A stretch of 64,000 nucleotides of DNA from CAMLHP01 sp035759745 (GTDB taxonomy: Bacteria; Gemmatimonadota; Gemmatimonadetes; Gemmatimonadales; GWC2-71-9). The stretch is from assembly GCA_035759745.1 (NCBI GenBank), contig DASTUF010000041.1, positions 5,706-69,705 of the forward strand. The letters run 5' to 3'. A program made the translations under genes and the position numbers. This document shows positions 61,749-64,000 of the stretch, one piece after another. Below the pieces are notes generated by a model, which worked only from the letters and a program-made list of their open reading frames with translations, had not been told where the DNA came from and made no database searches. Positions within the stretch are counted from its first letter, which is position 1. Each line of letters opens with the position of its first letter.

Positions 61749-63533
61749 TCAAAGGTGCTCCTCCGCCGCCAGCGCCCGCTCATACGCCGCGGTCAGATCA
61801 TGCCGACTCACGATACCGAGCAGTCGCCCTCTGTCCCGCGGCGAAACGACTGGCAGGTAGTCCACATCATGCGCGCCCAGCCGGCGCAGCGCGGTGAGCA
61901 GCGAGTCTTCCGGCGAGACCGGTTTGGGCCCCGGCACTGCCAGCTCGGAGGCAGTGACGATCTTCCCACTTTCGGGGTCGATGTCGCGCAACCTGTCGCG
62001 ATCGAGCATGCCCACGAGCCGGCCATGCGCATTGATCACCGGAAATTCGGTCTGCCGGCTCTTCCGGATCCGCTCGGTGATCTCCGGCACCGTCAGCGAT
62101 CCCGACAGCGTGATGGGATCCCGGTGGTAGCAGTCCTGCACCCGCGCCCGCGCCAGCACCACCGCGTCGGTGCCCTGCGTCAGCACCACTCCTCGGCGGA
62201 CCAACCATTCGGTGTAGATCGATTCGGGATGTATTCGTCTGGCCAGCATGTAGGCGATCACGCTGGTGAGCATGAGCGGGAGGATCAGTCCGTAGTCCCC
62301 CGTCATCTCGAACACCATGAAGATCGCGGTGAGCGGCGCATGGGTCGCACCCGATACCACGCCGGCCATGCCCACCATCGCCAGCGCGCCCGGCGCGATG
62401 CCCCACTGGGGAAACAGCGTGTCCACCAGCGCCCCCAGTGCGCCACCCAGCGTCGCGCCGATGAACAGCGACGGCGTGAACACCCCGCCGGTGCCGCCCG
62501 CTCCGAAGGTTGCAGACGTGGCGATCAGCTTGGCGGCGGTTAGTCCGATCAGGAACAGCGCCGAGCGCTGGGCCACGATGCTCAGGTCCAGACTCTCGTG
62601 CCCCTGGCCCCAGAGATCCTCGCGGAAGATCAGATCCAGCCCGCCCACGATGAGCGCACCCAGCGCTATCCGTGCTGCGGGACTTCGGAGTCTGGCAAAC
62701 GCGTCCTGGGCCCGCCACACCGCCTTGTTGTAGAGCACCGCCACCAGCCCTGCCAGCAGCCCCAGTCCGACATACAGCGCCAACTCCCACGCGCTCCCGA
62801 CGCTGTACTCCGCCGGCAGCGCCAGCACCGGACGGTTGCCGAAAATGGCCCGGCTCACAGTCGCGGCGAGGATGCTGCCCACCACGTAGGGTGCCAGCGC
62901 CAGTCCGCCCGCGGCACCGCTGATCTTCTCGATGCCGAAGATGACGCCCGCGATTGGAGCGTTGAATGCTGCGGAAATGCCCGCCGCTGCACCACAGCCG
63001 GCCAGGGTTCGGAGTCGGTTGGGCGAGACTCGGAGCCAGCGGCCGATCTGCGATGCCCACCCCGCACCCAGCACCACCACCGGTCCCTCGGCGCCGACCG
63101 ATCCACCGGTCCCGATGATCACCGCGGCGGCCGCCGTCTTGGCCAGCACCGGCTTGAGCGGGATCACGCCGCCCTTCACGCCCACCCGGTACATCACGTC
63201 GGGGATGTTCTCGCCGGTGGAGCCGCGCGCAACCGTCTGCACCAGCCAGCGGCAGATGGAGAGGCCAATGGCGACGAAGACCGGAATGAGAATCCACTCC
63301 GGCAGCGGCGCCCGCACCGCGCCGTGGAGCACCAGCCCCTGCACCAGGTCGATCAGCCGATAGAAGATGGAAACCGCGAACCCCACGCCCGCCCCGATGG
63401 CTCCTGCAAGAACCAGCAGGGTAGTCTGTTCGTCCCGGCCGATGGCGGCGAGGTTGGAGGAGATGAGGCGGGCTGCGGCGAGGAGGGGTCCGGTGGCGGC
63501 GGCGAGCGGATGCTGGTCGTCGTGCAGGCGCAT
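61749..63533 (-). CDS. CLC-family chloride channel or H+/Cl- antiporter with CBS domains
   Basis: 594 residues. About 10-12 membrane segments. RGSTGENIP, GSVGAEGPVV (gating Glu149) and GTGGVFTPSLFIGA are the CLC selectivity-filter motifs. Two CBS domains fill the last 130 residues (VQDCYHRDPITLSGSL, FPVINAHGRLVGML, VDYLPVV, LLGIVSRHDLT) and may sense adenine nucleotides. Antiporter or channel cannot be decided without the proton-glutamate. Transcribed alone. Confidence 0.9.
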   Translation of the reverse strand: MRLHDDQHPLAAATGPLLAAARLISSNLAAIGRDEQTTLLVLAGAIGAGVGFAVSIFYRLIDLVQGLVLHGAVRAPLPEWILIPVFVAIGLSICRWLVQTVARGSTGENIPDVMYRVGVKGGVIPLKPVLAKTAAAAVIIGTGGSVGAEGPVVVLGAGWASQIGRWLRVSPNRLRTLAGCGAAAGISAAFNAPIAGVIFGIEKISGAAGGLALAPYVVGSILAATVSRAIFGNRPVLALPAEYSVGSAWELALYVGLGLLAGLVAVLYNKAVWRAQDAFARLRSPAARIALGALIVGGLDLIFREDLWGQGHESLDLSIVAQRSALFLIGLTAAKLIATSATFGAGGTGGVFTPSLFIGATLGGALGALVDTLFPQWGIAPGALAMVGMAGVVSGATHAPLTAIFMVFEMTGDYGLILPLMLTSVIAYMLARRIHPESIYTEWLVRRGVVLTQGTDAVVLARARVQDCYHRDPITLSGSLTVPEITERIRKSRQTEFPVINAHGRLVGMLDRDRLRDIDPESGKIVTASELAVPGPKPVSPEDSLLTALRRLGAHDVDYLPVVSPRDRGRLLGIVSRHDLTAAYERALAAEEHL

Positions 63534-63606
63534 GGCGCATTATAGTCGTGTGCATCTTGAGCCGTCCGCGGCGTCACCCTGAAACCCCAGATCAGGTGAG
63601 GCTTCC

Positions 63607-64000
63607 GTGCGTCCAGCAGCCAGCGCCTTCGTGCTTGCAATCCTGGCCACAGGTTGCGGCGAGAATACAACGCCGCTGACCGGAGGCCAGATTGTCCTGA
63701 CATCGGGTCAGTTGACCAATCGTTCCTCGGGCTTCGAGCACGTCGAGGAGGTGGAGGTTCAGGTCACCGACGTGAACGGACCGGTTGCTGGCGCAGCCAT
63801 GACCTGGACGCCCAATGTGGCGAGCGATTCGGTCCGGGGCGGCGAGGTGACCGATGCCAACGGACGCGCACAGGCCACCTGGTACTTTGGCCCCGGAGTG
63901 GGTGATCACGTCGTAACCGTCTCGACCCCCAGAGTCGACCCCATCACGTTCGGCATCGACGTGCTCGGATTCGAGCCGGCCGATCTGCATGTGGGGCTGA
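63607..64000 (+). CDS. Big-domain lipoprotein (partial)
   Basis: 131 codons run off the window. The GTG at 63607 is preceded by AGGTGAGG. Lipobox LATGCG. A Big-1-like Ig domain begins at about residue 28 (EEVEVQVTDVNGPVAGAAMTW, GGEVTDANGRAQATW), as in the lipoprotein at 47625-48626 but without visible copper motif so far. Cell-surface adhesion-type role likely. Confidence 0.7.
   Translation, partial: MRPAASAFVLAILATGCGENTTPLTGGQIVLTSGQLTNRSSGFEHVEEVEVQVTDVNGPVAGAAMTWTPNVASDSVRGGEVTDANGRAQATWYFGPGVGDHVVTVSTPRVDPITFGIDVLGFEPADLHVGL

Overview
The window is GC-rich and densely coded on both strands. It has no rRNA or tRNA genes and no recognisable mobile elements, so it looks like ordinary chromosome. 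Gene content points to a Gram-negative, probably diderm soil or water bacterium of the Gemmatimonadota type: soluble Ser/Thr kinases fused to a TolB-like domain and TPRs, many lipoproteins, TonB receptors with carboxypeptidase-regulatory plugs, HAF-repeat and Big-type lipoproteins, DUF305 and LVIVD proteins, and frequent TTG/GTG starts coupled to upstream stops. The phylum call is inference from gene content; no marker gene is present to prove it.

Layout. 1-9780 (minus): a tightly packed run of small enzymes and membrane proteins (metallopeptidase-like, two DinB-like proteins, DUF488, GNAT, DUF2214, PLP decarboxylase, BNR sialidase-like lipoprotein, kinase-TolB-TPR, SixA-like phosphatase, HD hydrolase, TylF-like methyltransferase). 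9859-12367: membrane protein, cupin, CDP-alcohol phosphatidyltransferase, creatininase-like enzyme, ABM protein. 12390-16762: two tandem, closely similar kinase-TolB-TPR genes coupled by a TGATG junction. 16933-21603: two TonB-dependent receptors. 21771-26535 (plus): ABC-F ATPase, then a DUF305 plus LVIVD lipoprotein pair. 26638-31182: mixed small genes ending with beta-carbonic anhydrase. 31249-35277 (plus): PlsC acyltransferase, Atg22-type MFS, endonuclease/exonuclease/phosphatase lipoprotein, ICMT-like methyltransferase. 35278-38582: hydrolase, VOC, outer-membrane-type proteins, GNAT. 38643-43774 (plus): M28 peptidase, then a GT4 fusion glycosyltransferase and a GH130 phosphorylase. 44175-44623: a cold-shock gene with an unusual terminator-bearing leader. 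45908-47537: ECF42-type sigma factor with its DGPF/YCII partner. 47625-51348: four cupredoxin-domain exported proteins around an AraC regulator. 51447-55136: DUF4153 protein, hydrolase, VOC, small membrane protein. 55306-59122: lipoprotein, NtrY-like kinase and NtrC-type activator, all translationally coupled. 59360-64000: TPR lipoprotein, YjbR protein, retropepsin-like protease, CLC channel with CBS domains, and a partial Big-domain lipoprotein.

The most unusual feature is not a gene. Short tandem repeats with a 7-bp period sit exactly at gene borders, mostly right after or across stop codons. GTGAGAA units occur at the 3' ends of five genes at four loci, always in the sense of the gene. A GGGCGTA family follows a TonB receptor, and AGTCNNG-type families lie at two more borders. 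A 17-bp and a 14-bp duplication that include the stop codon, a period-9 CCACGGAGA-type element, and a perfect 46-bp palindrome add to this picture. Together they suggest a gene-end-targeted repeat process that the annotated genes do not explain.
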